From contig NC_067122.1 of NCBI RefSeq assembly GCF_021347895.1, positions 11,521,983 through 11,585,982 of the forward strand: a DNA stretch of 64,000 nucleotides, read 5' to 3'. A program made the position numbers and the translations under genes. This document shows, one piece after another, positions 1-10,102 of the stretch. This stretch comes from Acanthochromis polyacanthus. Taxonomy: Eukaryota > Chordata > Actinopteri > Pomacentridae. The notes under the pieces are model-generated. The model was not told where the DNA came from. It searched no databases and worked only from the letters and a program-made list of their open reading frames with translations. How positions within the stretch are numbered: position 1 is the first letter of the stretch; each line of letters opens with the position of its first letter.

Positions 1-1000
1 CAGACTACACTGTTGTTCAGTCCACAGCATCACATTCAGTCCATCCAGGAGAATCACAGACTCTCCAGTGTTCAGTCTTCTCTGACTCTGACAAGAAAAC
101 ATGTTCAGGAGATCTGAGTGTGTTCTGGTTCAGACCTGGATCAGATAAATCTCATCCAGACATCATCTACACTGATGGAAACAGACCTGATGAATGTGAG
201 AAGAGATCTGACACTCAGAAGAGCTGTGTTTATCGCTCCTCTAAGACCTTCAACTCCTCTGATGCTGGGACTTACTACTGTGCTGTGGCCACATGTGGAC
301 AGATACTGTTTGGAAATGGAACTAAACGGGATAATCATGGTAACAGATCATAATTCTATTTGTCAGAAAATGTAAATGTTCAGACGTCACATTATAGAGT
401 CAAGATCAACAATCATCTAAAAAGTAGTGGCATTAAATATAATTTATTTTTTATTTCAATATTTCCTCCCTTTTATTGTGTTTCAGGATCCAGCATGTGG
501 TCACAGACAGTCAGTCCAGTTACTTTTCTGCTCTGCGCCTTCTTAGCTCTAAGTCTCATTATTATAGCCATCCTCATTTACAGCATCAAGGAAAACAACT
601 GTGACTGTGGCAAAGGTAATACAAGTTATTCATATTTCTCTCAACAAATCCAATACTTTTAAACAACTGCATTGTTGATTATTGTTATTTATGTATTTCA
701 TTATACAGCTGCTGTTGCCCAGCAGAAAAACTGTGGTGGTCAGAAAAATCAACAGGTGGAGTACTGAAAACTCAGACTGACATCATTTTTTAAAAAATAT
801 ATTAATGAATTAAAGTTATTAAGGCATTAACATTGATCATATTTTTAATTCATCTACTTTTACAGAAGGATTTGAACACATGGATTTATTCTGCTGTTAC
901 CTTTACTGTGGTAAAGGCTGACAGTGGTGCAATAAAGGAGGCCAAAGCAGCAGAGAGAGAGAGGATCTACACTGCTGTCAAGGCTTTTGGACTGGATTAG
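1..1000 (+). CDS. nitr: NITR-family receptor, 3' part (mosaic type II/type I), partial at left edge
   Basis: Proposed exons are 1-339 (partial; codons in frame from position 3), 487-615, 709-755 and 866-1000, with GT/AG borders at each junction; the stop is TAG at 998-1000. The first exon encodes the second Ig (I) domain, starting DYTVVQST, with six cysteines and ending in YYCAVATCGQILFGNGT. The next exon has a short stalk and an uncharged membrane span followed by YSIKENN. The tail carries two ITIM-like tyrosines, WIYSAV and RIYTAV; neither has the canonical -2 residue. The V and leader exons lie outside the window. The Ig exon is nearly identical to those of the type II genes at 32836, 40252, 51179 and 62538, whereas its last codons, membrane exon and tail match the type I gene at 10103. 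The gene is therefore a recombinant. Family known: NITRs are teleost-specific innate receptors, often inhibitory. Confidence 0.82.
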
Positions 1001-1289
1001 TGAGTTAACAGATGTTTGGCAGCTGTTTGTATTGAATAATATAATGTTGTTTACTGCTAAAGAGCTTTCTATATGCTGTCGTACGATGTATCAGTAACAT
1101 TTAGTGAACAAGTTGTATCCTCATGTTTAAATGTGTTTAGATTACATTACAGTGAGTTAACAGATGTTTGGCAGCTGTATTGAATAAAGTAGTGTTGCTG
1201 ATTTACTTCTGAAGGGCTTTGTATATGCTGAAGCATGATGTATCAATAACATTTAGTGAACAAGTGTATCCTCATGTTTAAATGTATTG
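1001..1289 (+). repeat. Tandem duplication in the 3' UTR of the first NITR gene
   Basis: Two head-to-tail copies of a block of about 152 bp begin at 1001 and 1153, both opening TGAGTTAACAGATGTTTGGC and both ending near CCTCATGTTTAAATG. The gene at 10103 has only a single copy after its stop, so the duplication is specific to this copy. Confidence 0.8.
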
Positions 1290-1321
1290 TGGGGGTAGGG
1301 TGGGGTGGAGGGGGTGGGGGG
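1290..1321 (+). other. G-rich tract, potential G-quadruplex in 3' UTR
   Basis: At least five runs of three or more G occur within about 32 bases, between the stop codon and the AATAAA at 1587. The equivalent place after the 10103 gene (around 11985) lacks the tract. On the sense transcript it could fold as an RNA G-quadruplex. Confidence 0.55.
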
Positions 1322-1586
1322 CGCATCAAGTGTCTAAGAACATGCACAAATGCTGTCAACAGAGTTCTCACTATGATTTCTCAGTTCTTTTCCCCACATT
1401 TATTGTCATTCTTCATCACACCTCCATTAAAGTCAAAATGCCAACAAAGAAATCTTATTACTGCCAACAGTTACTATGTTGTGTATCAGCATCAGGAGAA
1501 GGTATTTACCATGGTGCATTTCTGGAAATAGTTTTTTTGCATCATCATGTTTGAATCTTGTTTGGAGACAAAGACCATATTGCTCT

Positions 1587-1592
1587 AATAAA
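1587..1592 (+). other. Polyadenylation signal of the first NITR gene
   Basis: AATAAA lies 587 bases after the stop. The same context (CTCTAATAAAATATATAA) recurs after the 10103 gene at 12259-12264, so it was inherited with the gene unit. Confidence 0.6.
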
Positions 1593-2590
1593 ATATATAA
1601 AGAGTTTTTGTCGTTATCATTGTGTGTATGAAACTCAAAATTATTGTCAACATCATTTAGTTTTGCAACGAAAAATATTATTTTAAAAACAGTATTTGGG
1701 GCAGTTGAGATTTCCAAATCAACACTTAGGCCCTACTTGCACTGGATTACTTTTAGTTAAGGACCTTCTGATTTACAAATGACCTCCCATGTCTACAATT
1801 CATGCAACACATTGACAGGACAAATGAGATGTGTTTTGCTTGAATTTACTTTAAAAATCTTCAGATATGATGTCAGTAGGCTGCCACATAATAATGGGTC
1901 GGCCTGCTGGAAGACAGCAAAGTGTTTTCTTCCCATGTGCTACAATGACTGACATTCATCTAACCATTCTTCAAGATTTTAATTTTGTAATGGTTTGGAG
2001 CTCTAAATGAGTCTACATGCTGTGACACAAGTCTGTTGAATTTGCTGGCAAAATGCTGATCAATATTTTATTTGAAATTACCAGGCAGCACCTGTAATTT
2101 TGTAACAGGCAGGAGGTAGAAGAAAGGTGCAGAAAACAACAATAAACCTCACAATAACTATAAATATATGTACCACAACAAATCTATGAGATGCTGATTT
2201 GCACAAAATGCATATTATCACCAGACCTTTTTGCAGTGGAAGACCAATTAAAGACATGCCAGTTCACATGGAATTAAAATCACAAACAACTTTCACAATT
2301 TTGAAAAACTACTATATGTCCTTCGTAGTTTCAGTCATATGTGAACAGGGTTTTATAATATGCAAAACAAATTTGAAAATAGTTGAGCTGTATTTACCTG
2401 CAGGTTTGAGGAAGATGTTGCAAGGTAAATGAGAGGAAATGTCCCCAAATCCACAACAAAATCATGAGATGTGGAGAATTCAAAGTAAGACTGATTGTTA
2501 GACACAAGGAGGAAAATTATTCATAAATGTGTACTTGTCAATGAGATACAGCTTTGCATTTTCATCAGTACCCACAATTATTGAGAAAAT
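1593..2590. repeat. Duplicated gene-unit flank (paralogous with about 12265-13080)
   Basis: No convincing gene is visible. The stretch aligns by eye with 12265-13080, for example in the segments around CTTCTGATTTACAAATGACC and around 2255 and 12740 (CACATGGAATTAAAATCACA). It is longer here than in the second copy, so one copy has small deletions. Confidence 0.65.
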
Positions 2591-4990
2591 AAGTGATGAA
2601 TTGCCCCTCAAAGAATCAGCACCTCATCATGGTGGAGGAGTTTGAGTGTCCTTATGATTCTAGGAGCCACACTCATCCTGGGGGATGGACCAAACAAACA
2701 GCAATTCATCAAACCCCAGTGATGTCAAATGAAAGGAAAGGTGCCACATCACCCGGAAAAAGGAGACTGGGGCCACCTCCTGGAGCCAGAGCCCATCAGG
2801 ATAGTGGCCGCCACCCAATGGCGGCAGACAGGAGCACGAAGACAGCTAGGCATGCCCCCTGGTGGTGTTGACTGGTTGTAGGCACATGAAAAATCACCTC
2901 GCTGGTGGGGAGGGAACCTTAGCTAGGGCGGGAGGTGCAGCAAATCCCACTAGATATAGTTGAGCTCACCTCCAACCACAGCAAAGGCTTCATAACCAAA
3001 CTCGCAGAGAGAGATCGGACTCTCTGGATTTCTGGAGTTGCCCAGGATGAGAAGAACCAAGCAGGTGTGGGGATGCTCACAAGTCTACAGCTAATCATTG
3101 CAAATGCATCATGGAGAGGAAAACTCTGAGTGTTGTTTATTTGTTCAGCCAGAGTACCCAGCCTTCCAGGAGTCTGTGGGTGGTATTCTGGAAGGGTTCT
3201 GCCTGGGGTTCTCCTGAGGGCTTCAACATTCATATGGGTAACAATGGAGAAACCTGAAGGGAGATGATTGAGAGGAACAGCCTGCCTGATCTGAACCTCA
3301 GTGGTGTTCTCTAATTGGATTTCTGTGCTATTCATGGATTGGCCATAACAAACACCCTGATCAAGCATGAGGTGTCTCAAAAGTATACCTGAAACCCACT
3401 GTTGGGCAGTTGGAAGAGCTTCTTCCAACACATCTTCTGCTAAGAAGGCAAAGCCTAAAGGCTTAGGGAAACTTCATCAATGTCTGGGTTCGAGGTTGTT
3501 GAGATGGTCAAAAAAAACTCCTCGGTCGCAAGGCAGCAGGTGTACACAAAAATCAGTGCTATGGACATTGTTGAACTGTCTTGGAGGACACATTTCTATC
3601 AAGTCCAGTGATCATCAGGGACAGTGCCTGTAGAGTGGCAGACTGGGGCAGTGGTTCCCAATTTTAAAAAGGTGGACAGGAGGATGTGCACCAATTATTG
3701 GGGTATCATACTACTCACCCTTCAGGGAGCTGGAGGGGAGGCTCTAACTGACTGTTGAACCTTGGATTCGCTAAGACCAATGTGGATTATGTCCTGACTA
3801 TGGAGAAGTAGACCTGCTCTTTACCCCTGCAGAGCTGCTAAGAGGGTCATGGGAGTTTGACCAGCCAATCCTCATGTCTTTTGTAGATTTTGGAAAAGGC
3901 TTAAAACTGTGTCCTTTAGGGGGCCCTGTGGAGGGTATTGTGGGAGTCTGGGGTAACAGGGCCATTGTTACAAACCATTCAGAAATTCATACAACCAAAG
4001 TCTAATGGTACATGTCCACTGGATCCATTTTTCCTGCATGTAAACGCACTGCATATGAAAATCACCCGCTTGGTGGGCAGTCACTAGTGGGCCACTACAT
4101 GGTCACATGACAGTGTTTTCAGCTTGACAGTCCGGCAGATATGTCGAACAGATGCGACTTGTTCGCAAATTTTCTCTGTTATCACAAAATCGGTTCAGCA
4201 AAATTTTTCTGAAAGCATTTGAGGCAAGAAATAACCTGTGCAGTAGCTGAATCTGTCCTTGTTTTAGTTCAGCGACAGCTAGTTTCGACGTTTGACGAAA
4301 GTTTTGCAATGTGTCAGACGACCGCACGCTGCATTGATTTTGCATAATGTAGACAATGAGTCTACTTTATGCAAATGAGGTCGAGGTAGACGCACTGGTT
4401 CACAGTACACAATGCACCACAATGAAACCACCTTACAACACTGTGCATTTCACATAGATAATGAATGGGATGTAGGAAATTGACAGATCCATTGAACATG
4501 CACCTTAACACGTTTCCTGTTGGTGTTGGACTTGTCTCCAATTCTGTGATATACATGGACAGGACCTCATGGTGCAGCCAGGGTGAGGAGGTAGTCCATT
4601 TTGGGGACCCCAGGATCTCATCTCTACTATTTGCAGATGACATAGTGCCGTTGGCTTCATCAGACTGTGACTTTCAGCACGCTGTGGTTTGCAATTGAGT
4701 GCAACAAGGCTTAGATGCCAGTTATTTAAGTAACTAGATCATTGTGGTCAAGAGGAGCCAAGCCACAGGGTGAAAATTCTCGATTTAACAGTCAGTCTAA
4801 ATTCCATCCCTCATCTTTGGTAATTAGTCTGGGTTGTGGCCCAGAGAATGAGATCGCAGTTGCAAACGGCCAAAATGAGCGTTCTCTGTAGGGTGAATGG
4901 GCTCAGCCTTAGAAGCAGTGTGTGTGAGTGAGGAGGTTGAACATTCAAAGGGTACTCGGAGTAGAGTTGCTGCCCAGTGTTACAAGATAC
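2590..4990 (+). mobile_element. Decayed non-LTR retrotransposon (LINE), copy A
   Basis: Reverse-transcriptase fragments can be read in shifting frames. The stretch at 3810-3910 reads DLLFTPAELLRGSWEFDQP followed by MSFVDFGKGL, and near 4612 ISSLLFADDIVPLASS matches the catalytic ADD region. Both resemble a common fish LINE polyprotein, although the clade cannot be assigned by eye. Stops and frameshifts throughout make it non-functional. A second copy at 13080-14990 sits in the equivalent place after the next gene, so the LINE inserted before the unit was duplicated. A miniature element interrupts it at about 4010-4450. Confidence 0.75.
4010..4450. mobile_element. Miniature DNA element (MITE) inside LINE copy A
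   Basis: The sequence from about TGTCCACTGGATCCATTTTT up to the return of LINE sequence (TTTCACATAGATAATG) matches the outer parts of the element at 46593-48391, including TCACATGACAGTG, CTGAAAGCATTTGAGGC and GAGTCTACTTTATGCAAATG. In LINE copy B the same site holds only a short deleted version at about 14230-14300. Confidence 0.6.
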
Positions 4991-5280
4991 ACTTATGGTT
5001 TATAAGTCTGAATGTCTGCTGCAAAAAAAGATATTTTCTGACTTTTTGGCTGTCACCAATATTTCTTCCATGCATACATGGAGACACAAAGTGACAGAGA
5101 TGTAAGGACAGACATGTTTTTGAGACACTCAGGAAAGACTTTTAAAGATGATTTGATTCATGTGTGTTCTAGCTTAAAAACAAGAAACACCATATGGACA
5201 TGTCTACAAGGAAATTTTTTTTATTCTTCCTATTTAAGAAAAGATGGTTCCTTAATTGAAAAGACCTTTTATCTTCCTGG
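4990..5280. other. Intergenic stretch with no recognisable gene
   Basis: This AT-rich sequence joins the LINE to the conserved module and is partly paralogous with 15000-15430. I see no coding, RNA or regulatory signal that stands out. Confidence 0.5.
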
Positions 5281-7760
5281 TGTCAAAGCACATTGTAAAG
5301 GCCGTCTGCATGTCTGTCGTGAGAACAACAAGCTGAGCCACATGCTACACTGACAGAGAAAAGCTGTGGTGAACCATTTCTCCGCCCTTTGACCAACAAC
5401 TGAAGCTGTTTATAACAGGATATGAAGTGACAGAACAGCGACAAAAGGCTTCAGCCATGTAATTTTAGTTTTCCTAAATTAAATGGTTGGTTTTTTTTTT
5501 TTTTACTTTACTCTTATTTCAAAAACAAATTGTATCTTTCTTGTGTTTTTAAACTACAGGAATTTGTAAACTGTATACAGTTCATTTTGTTTTAACTTAA
5601 ATGCATACTTGACATACATAACTGACTCATTAACCCTGAATTTGGACAGACAGCCTGTCCATCACTGAACAAAGTGATAGAAACCAGAATAGAGCACCTC
5701 AAGGTTGTCAAATCAACAACCAATCACATTTCAAACCTTATTCGCATCTCTCCTAAACATTCAGCCAATTGCAATAAAAAACACTACAGCAAAGACAAGT
5801 GTGATGAAAATGATCAGAACAGCCTGACTGAGCAGGTTTGTGTCCATCTCTCTTATAGCTTTTAGCTTCTCTTGTAAATTATGATTTTACAATAATTATA
5901 ACAACATCTTTTCAGATATAAATTCATTAAATTGCACTTTTGACATAAGTAGATATAAAAGAGTGCAAGGCCAGCTTCCTGACATGAAAGCCGAGTGAAA
6001 CAGGAAGAACAGCCCCTTTGTATTCACACCTTTAGAAGACCAACCACAGCAGTGCTAAAGTTTCCATGCATCATTTGTATGTCAGTGGTGACTGAATTTG
6101 TGTGTTTGTGTGTCTGTGTTTCAGGTGTGAACACTGCTGTGCACACAAAGAGAAGCCATAAAGTACAACAGATACAAGTAAACGCAACTTTTTAAGTTAG
6201 CGTTTTGTTTTAAATCACATTTTATATTTGTTACTTTTCCTGTATATTGAACTTTATGTATATTTTGTGCAAACTGATTGGATGCAGGTTTGTGTCAGAA
6301 ATCACTGATCACTGTTTTGACTGTAGGATGATCTTTATGGTCAAAACTCTAGCTCCATTTGTCCTATTAACAACTATTTTCTAGATTTTTTTTTCATAGT
6401 TTTGCCTTTTTGGACAGTGAACAGACAACATGGGGTTATAGACGAAGGTGTGACGTGATGCTGGTCTGAAGGTGCACCATGGATGTTGTGGTTTTATGCT
6501 GCTGAGAAGCTTTGTGTTAGAAACATCATTGTCAGACCAGCATGTTTTACCTTGTGGTCAACAGTGGGTTGACCTTGATAAAAGCCCCAAACAAAGCAGT
6601 CCAGTTTGACAAATGTTGCTGCAGTTTTAACATGTTCTCTACTTTTTGCAAGTCGGAAGCTTCAGTGTACCGCCGGCGGTACACCTACTAATTTGCATAG
6701 GAATTTCAAGAATGTCCGACGGGTGCAAACGCGATTATACAAACACTATACACCGATGGAAAGCTTAGATTCTCATGAATCTGCCGGTATAAACCACTTT
6801 CAGATGCGATTGCCACAGCGGGTGAGAAAAACACATTTGTCTGACAAAAACAAATATTCATCCATCCGTTCTCTATACACGGCTTCAACGCACACAGCGC
6901 GACTCACATTTCCGGGTTCATTATTATACACACAAAAAAAGATTCCACAAAAAACGGTCATAATCCAACCTTTTACATCCAGATGACACAAGCCAGGAAA
7001 CTATTTTATCCAAAACATGTCCTGAAGTCGGTATAAAATCCCCGAATCGGTCCTTTTCAAGGAAATGCACCTCGCGATGCCCGTCCAATATTCCCCGTAT
7101 TTTTCGTAATTTTTTTTAATTTAAAAATAGAATATTAGCGATTTTTTGTACTGAAAACGGCTGGAAATGACTGAAGCTTAAAGGGTTAAAGTTGTTCCAG
7201 AAATCTCTAACCTACTCTGGAATTGTTTTCATGTCAAAGTCGTGGCTGTTGGCCTGAACTGCAGTATATTGTTGTGTGTTCTGTCACTGTTGTAGTGAAG
7301 CTGCAGCACACAGAATGTCTTAAGTTTTGTCGACTTAGTAAATTTATCATTTTTGCTGCAACCAAAAGCATCTCTTTTATTGAATATTTTTGGTAAAGTC
7401 TCTCATACTGCCTCCCAGTTAAGTTTTGAATTCAACTCTCCACTGGTTTGTTTGAATTTCTGACAGGATCACATGAGTTCTCTCACACATCAGTACATGT
7501 GTGCTTAAGAGTCAGAAACTTTTGATCTCTTCAGTGTGAATGTGTTTCTGTGATATTGTAAGCGGTGCTCTGCTTCTCTTTCTAACCAGCTGCCTGAACA
7601 GAGATGAAGCCGTGTAAAGGATGGAGGCTGAGACCACAACCACCTGCCCAACTCTGTCTGCTGTGATCTTCCTGCTGAAGTGACTGACAGCAGAGTGGGC
7701 GGGGCATCACTGATGACGTGGAGCTTCTGAACTGGTTGTTTCACGCAATATTTAAGGTGG
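5280..7760. repeat. Conserved intergenic module, copy A (interrupted)
   Basis: This is the first of six copies of a non-coding module. Landmarks in order are GAGAAAAGCTGTGGTGAACC and CCGCCCTTTGACCAACAACT (about 5355-5405), the core CAGGAAGAACAGCCCCTTTG with CAACCACAGCAG (about 6000-6052), GTGTGAACACTGCTGTGCAC (about 6125) and a decayed TGGACAGTGAACAGACAACA block (about 6410). The core combines an ETS-like AGGAAG with a RUNX-like AACCACA. Copy A is split by an insertion at 6655-7192. The right end (about 7500-7760) matches 17100-17380. Confidence 0.6.
6655..7192. mobile_element. Insertion with a perfect 20-bp palindrome, absent from the paralogous module
   Basis: Copy B reads straight through from TTTTTGCAAGTTGG to TGAAAGTTGTTCC at about 16790-16805; here about 535 bases intervene. 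The ends show AAGCTTCAGT and, inverted, ACTGAAGCTT. A perfect palindrome, GTGTACCGCCGGCGGTACAC, lies at 6665-6684. A 126-codon open frame at 6606-6986 has no recognisable domain and is probably chance. Likely a non-autonomous DNA transposon of a CCGCCGGCGG family seen in fish. Confidence 0.6.
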
Positions 7761-8340
7761 TGCCTTTATCTTTATGAATTATTGTGGTGATAGGTTGGTA
7801 CATATTTTTATAAATTCACACAAATCAGACATCATGCAAATTCTTTATTAAACTGCTGCAGACATAGTACTATTCTTTATGAGGCCTAAACATTCATGCA
7901 TGCAACGTGTTGCATTTCAAATCCAGTCAAATGGGAAAATAAGGAAGGGAGAAGGCTAAATGTAGAAAAGCACTCAATAAAAGTTTTCCAAGACAGTTTT
8001 GCATTCAAAAAATCCAGAAAAACGCTTTGGAATCAAAATCATTTTGCAGGTGTTTTATATCCTGTGCCTCAAACCTCATCCAATCGCATCTCTGGAAGTA
8101 TGAGAGCCACATTGATTTCTCAGGAAGTTCATTCATTGTTCAAGTTGATTCTTATACATCCATAAACGGTAATGCGGCCTGGGCATTCCTGGTAATACAT
8201 TTCCTGCAGTGTCACATACATCAATCTATGGGTTCAAGAACAGCAGATTTATTACAGGACCTTCACACTGGATATGTCAGTTTTAAAAGGCACTTGTACA
8301 TGGTATTCAGGTCAAGGAAATCCTGATCAAATGTTTCCGT
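7760..8340. other. Intergenic sequence paralogous with about 17390-18110
   Basis: No gene is seen. It aligns with the second unit, for example TCTATGGGTTCAA with CAGCAGATTTATTACAGGACC at 8226 and 17999. The second unit has about 150 extra bases near 17540-17680. Confidence 0.5.
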
Positions 8341-9790
8341 TATTGTGGGGAATGTCAGATGTATCCCAAATAACTCAGAATGGTCTGAAACATGTTCCTA
8401 AGCCCTCTCTGTAGGGTAAATTTTGGGAGTCTCACATAGGAAAATGTCACTTCTGTGTATTTACATTGAAAGTGAGTGGACAAAAATGTTGGCAAATATC
8501 TCCCAAACTGAACACCCTGGACATTTGCTAGTGTGAACTTTTGACATAATTTGGCCATGCTGAACATGCCAGTCTTGGTTCTCAGTCTCTATGACCTTCT
8601 GTTCCTGAGATACAGAAAAAATAATAAAAATTTCTAAGGTCACACCCATTTCCTGACATCATACAGACACGTAAGCAGGCTCATTGAAAAGGCCGTGTGG
8701 ACAAATGAGGCGGTACGTCCAGGTTTCCCAAACTCCAACCCTAACCCTACCCGTAGCCCTAGTCCTACACTAACTCATAGCATGGGACTCAAAATTGTCA
8801 CCAAAAATCTATCCAAAATGACTCAGAATGGTCTGAAACATGCTCCTATGCCCTCTCTGTGGGGTAAATTTTGGGAGTCACACTTCTGTGTATTTACATT
8901 GAAAATGACTGGGCAGAAATGTTTGCAAATATTTTCCAAACTGAACATCCTTTGACGTTTGATAGCTGTCAGGGCCCTCCCCTCACACTGATCCTCGCCT
9001 GACAATCCTTAGTAATCACTCCGCTTTTTCTCCCTGACTGCAGAGCTGAACAACAGGCAGCTGAAACTGGTCTCCAATCAGTCGCCTCCACCAGAATCCA
9101 AGCAGCTGACAATTATCTGGCTAATCACCTCTCTGACAATAAAGGACCGGTCTCTCCTGCAACACCCTGCCAGATCGTTAGACTCGACTCATACTGTCAG
9201 TCTCCTTCTAGCTACTCATCTGTTGTCTTTTGAAACCAAGCCTAACCTTGTTTTTCTGTTGTCTCCAGAATCCTGCTGCTTGGACTCTTGCCTACCGTTC
9301 CTCTCCGGCTCCCCTTGGACCACATCACTCCCTCCGGACCACCCACGCCACCCCAACCAACTCCAGCCTGTCGTGCCCACGTTCAGCTCCCTTACCCACG
9401 CTACGTTCCCTCCCCAGCCGCCAGGGATCTCTCTTCCCCCTGCGTCACACTCTGCTTTCCCTCCCAGAGCCTTCGCCGCCGATCCCCGGCTGGAACTCAG
9501 ACCACCCGGTCTCCCTCCCTCCTCTCCAATAAATCACCTTCTTAAGTGTGTTTTGGTCTCGGTAGTGTGGTTCTCTGCCCGAGTTCAGCCTGGTTGCGTG
9601 ACAATAGCGTGATCCGTCGACATAATTTCGCCACGCTGAACATGCCAGTCTTGCTCCCGAGTCTCTATGACCTTCCGTTTCCGAGATACAGAAAAAAAAT
9701 TATATTCCAAGGTAACACCCAATTCCTGAAGTCATACAGACTCGTGGGCAGGCTCATTGGAAAGGCCTTGTGGACAAATGGGGGGTAGGT
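8340..9790. repeat. Internally repeated satellite-like block
   Basis: The segment with CTCTCTGTAGGGTAAATTTTGGGAGT, AAATGTTGGCAAATATCTCC and CAGTCTTGGTTCTCAGTCTC occurs at about 8380-8700, again at about 8815-8960 and, after the solo LTR, its end at about 9605-9790. A similar block lies at 18130-18520. An AACCCTAACCCTACCCG stretch near 8738 resembles telomere repeats but is too short and impure to be one. Confidence 0.6.
8967..9603. mobile_element. Solo LTR with 5-bp target duplication
   Basis: The element starts TGTCAGGGCCC and ends GCGTGACA, so it has TG...CA termini within a short TGTCA/TGACA inverted repeat. It is flanked by ATAGC at 8962-8966 and 9604-9608. The paralogous position near 18310 (GTCGTGTGATCCG) lacks it, which confirms both ends. 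It holds an internal AATAAA at about 9528. Its 637-bp length, the duplication and the absence of any gag-pol sequence indicate a solo LTR, probably of Ty3/Gypsy type, left by LTR-LTR recombination. The proline-rich open frames across it are not genes. Confidence 0.85.
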
Positions 9791-9990
9791 CCAGGTTTCA
9801 TGATTCTACTGTGTTTACGACTGTTGTAAATAAGAGCGTTAAATTTTACTTTAGTTGATTTTTTTTCTGTTCTAAATACATGAAACAAAAGCTGTTGTTG
9901 CTGTTGGTGTTGTTTCATGTGTTTCAGTTCGAAAGGTGTTTGGTATTATTTCCACTGTGGTAATACACTGAAAAGCCAACAAGATGAGAA

Positions 9991-10102
9991 ACCAATCAGA
10001 TCGCTCTGAAATTGTTACCTCCCACTTGATGCCATTACATTTAGGCATGTCATCTTATCGTCTGCTTCAATCAGATGCAGTCACTCGTGGATTCATCAGA
10101 AA
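9991..10102 (+). promoter_or_regulatory. Promoter region of the NITR gene at 10103
   Basis: A CCAAT box in the context ACCAATCAGATCGCTCTGA lies at 9992-9996, about 110 bases upstream of the start codon. The same block precedes the genes at 19225 and 25972. A weak TACATTTA sits in the place of a TATA box. Confidence 0.5.

Noticed and set aside
300..339. J-like FGNGT motif as a sign of V(D)J recombination
   Set aside because: The motif is encoded in the same exon as the domain, and I saw no CACAGTG heptamer with a spaced nonamer beside it. NITRs are germline-joined.
8735..8770. Telomere-like AACCCTAACCCTACCC stretch
   Set aside because: Only about two imperfect units, within a dispersed repeat block; not an interstitial telomere.
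9223..9612. 129-codon proline-rich frame
   Set aside because: Lies wholly inside the solo LTR and is a by-product of CT-rich LTR sequence.
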